DNA of 6,944 nucleotides from Desulfocicer vacuolatum DSM 3385 (GTDB lineage: Bacteria; Desulfobacterota; Desulfobacteria; Desulfobacterales; SURF-7): the NCBI GenBank assembly GCA_945870015.1, contig CAMBQS010000186.1:1-6944 (forward strand). The letters run 5' to 3'. How positions within the stretch are numbered: the stretch's first letter is position 1; every line of letters starts with the position of its first letter. This document shows positions 6,058-6,944 of the stretch, one piece after another. The notes beneath the pieces are model-generated. The model was not told where the DNA came from, did no database searches, and was given only the letters and a program-made list of their open reading frames with translations. The position numbers and the translations under genes were made by a program.

Positions 6058-6750
6058 ATGAAAAAGCTGAATGTAACAACCTACCTGGCCATTCGGGATA
6101 TACCGGTTGAGGAATTGTTTCCATTATTGGAGTTTCTGTCTGATACCAGCAGCGCGGTAATCTTCATGAATCTTGAATCATCGGATTCCTTTAACCTGAT
6201 GACCATGCTTCCGCAAAAAAAGAGAGACCGGATCGTGCAATGCCTGATCGACCTGGAAGGAGCTGAAGAAAGATTGTTGCAGCAGGTTCTTGTCAAGGTT
6301 GAAAAGGAGATCGCAACCGTACTTTCAACCCGGTATGACACAGTTGATATCAAAGACAGGCTTGTGGAATTTATTTGCCGGTTAAAGAGTTCCCAGCGGA
6401 TTTCTGTATTGGAGGTCATCAAGGACAAGAAAAAGGCGTTTTACAATAAGCTTCATAAAAAAATTATGGAGCATAAAGAGAAAAACGGCATTTTTTTCTT
6501 TGAAGACATTCTGTCATTCCGTGATGAAGAACTTAGGGATAATATTCAGAAAAAAATGGATATCCGGGAAATTGCCATGGCTGTAAAAGGGGCGGATGAA
6601 GCCATCACCGCCAAGATTATGAAAAATCTGTCCAGAAGAGTGCAGGAAATGGTTATGGATGATCTGCAATATATTGAATCCGTGACACGGCAACAGATTG
6701 ATGAGGCGCAAAACGAAATCATGATGGCGCTGATGAAAAAGAAAAAATGA
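6058..6750 (+). CDS. FliG-like protein (middle and C-terminal domains only)
   Basis: A 230-residue soluble protein. Residues about 145-225 match the C-terminal domain of the flagellar rotor protein FliG: FFFEDI (146-151), AVKGADE (175-181), KNLSRRVQEM (189-198), DDLQ (201-204) and DEAQ (215-218). Residues about 22-125 follow the pattern of the FliG middle domain (LMTMLPQKKRDRIV, then an acidic-basic helical linker). Aligned by eye to E. coli FliG, torque residues K264, R281, D288 and D289 are kept as K177, R194, D201 and D202; R297 becomes Thr210 with Arg next to it. The roughly 100-residue FliF-binding N-terminal domain is absent and the FliM-binding EHPQ motif is not conserved (SDTS). It is thus unlikely to be the housekeeping FliG. 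The tail is basic (MKKKK). The start follows a weak Shine-Dalgarno (GGATAGAG), 18 bases after the LOG-domain gene. Interaction with a stator or a motor-like partner is inference. Confidence 0.8.
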   Translation: MKKLNVTTYLAIRDIPVEELFPLLEFLSDTSSAVIFMNLESSDSFNLMTMLPQKKRDRIVQCLIDLEGAEERLLQQVLVKVEKEIATVLSTRYDTVDIKDRLVEFICRLKSSQRISVLEVIKDKKKAFYNKLHKKIMEHKEKNGIFFFEDILSFRDEELRDNIQKKMDIREIAMAVKGADEAITAKIMKNLSRRVQEMVMDDLQYIESVTRQQIDEAQNEIMMALMKKKK

Positions 6751-6799
6751 ACTGCCAATCGTTTACAAAGGATTCGCATAAAATTTTACCATTCCACTC

Positions 6800-6944
6800 C
6801 TACCGACAACAAGACACCCTTCTTCGGTTCAGGGTGTCAGGGCCGGAAGCAGAGGTATACCCTGCAACACGGACTTCAGCTTTGGGGTTGTCTTTCAGCA
6901 TCTGAATGTTTCTTTTTAATATCGTTTGTGCTTCCGGCGTGAGA
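6800..6944 (-). CDS. OmpA-family protein, C-terminal end (partial, apparently truncated domain)
   Basis: The minus strand from 6943 to the TAG at 6802-6800 encodes 47 residues that begin LTPEAQTILKRN and contain VRVAGYTSASGPDTLN. This is the first half of the OmpA/Pal peptidoglycan-binding domain (usual pattern L-x-P-x-A...L, then V-x-GhTD-x-G-x-x-x-x-N). The gene starts outside the window. After the conserved Asn the frame continues only RRRVSCCR and stops, so the second half of the domain (LSxxRA and the following helix and strand) is missing. The last codons lie in a hairpin. It may be a decayed or rearranged gene, a sequencing frameshift or a genuine short form. I find no continuation of the domain in the other minus-strand frames up to about 6760. 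Peptidoglycan anchoring is probably lost or weakened. Confidence 0.7.
   Translation of the reverse strand, partial: LTPEAQTILKRNIQMLKDNPKAEVRVAGYTSASGPDTLNRRRVSCCR
6813..6838 (-). terminator. Terminator-like hairpin between converging genes
   Basis: GACACCCT (6813-6820) pairs perfectly with AGGGTGTC (6831-6838) around a 10-base loop that contains TTCGG. On the minus strand it is followed by TTGTTGT, a modest U tract; on the plus strand no T tract follows. It best serves the OmpA-family gene and may also stop the kinase operon, which ends 60 bases before it. Confidence 0.55.

Noticed and set aside
1..6944. CRISPR arrays, tRNA or rRNA genes, insertion sequences, transposases
   Set aside because: I looked for spaced repeats, cloverleaf-like segments, terminal inverted repeats and transposase or integrase motifs and saw none.

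Overview
The window reads as chromosomal DNA of a Gram-negative, probably motile bacterium. Sulfate-reducing or related Desulfobacterota are my best guess. The grounds are a lipoprotein signal suited to an outer-membrane protein, the C-terminal peptidoglycan-binding domain of an OmpA-family protein with a 'GYTSASG' segment, a Ser/Thr kinase, a FliG relative, moderate GC in genes and AT-rich spacers. The taxonomic guess is weak; the Gram-negative call is firmer.

Layout. The left third (22-1968) is on the minus strand. It holds a cold-shock protein gene with a strong ribosome binding site, then a hairpin spacer, then a secreted lipoprotein with a ZU5-like domain and two fibronectin type III domains. 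From about 1990 to 2714 lies an AT-rich region of roughly 700 bases with no convincing gene. It contains two back-to-back sigma70-like promoters (minus strand 2425-2453, plus strand 2484-2512), so it is a divergent control region with long leaders on both sides.

The centre and right (2715-6750) are a tight plus-strand operon of three genes with gaps of 13 and 18 bases. The first encodes a soluble Ser/Thr protein kinase fused to a C-terminal cyclic-nucleotide-binding domain. The second encodes a 659-residue protein with a long unassigned N-terminal part and a C-terminal LOG-type (Rossmann, lysine-decarboxylase-like) nucleotide domain. The third encodes a 230-residue protein resembling the middle and C-terminal domains of the flagellar switch protein FliG, without its FliF-binding N-terminal domain. 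I infer a signalling cassette: a cyclic nucleotide acts on the kinase, the LOG-domain protein senses or processes a nucleotide, and the FliG-like protein is an output or partner touching a rotary-motor-like machine. I recognise no described system with this composition, and this is the most interesting part of the window.

At the right edge (6800-6944) the 3' end of a minus-strand OmpA-family gene runs in from outside the window. Its domain is cut short exactly where a terminator-like hairpin begins.
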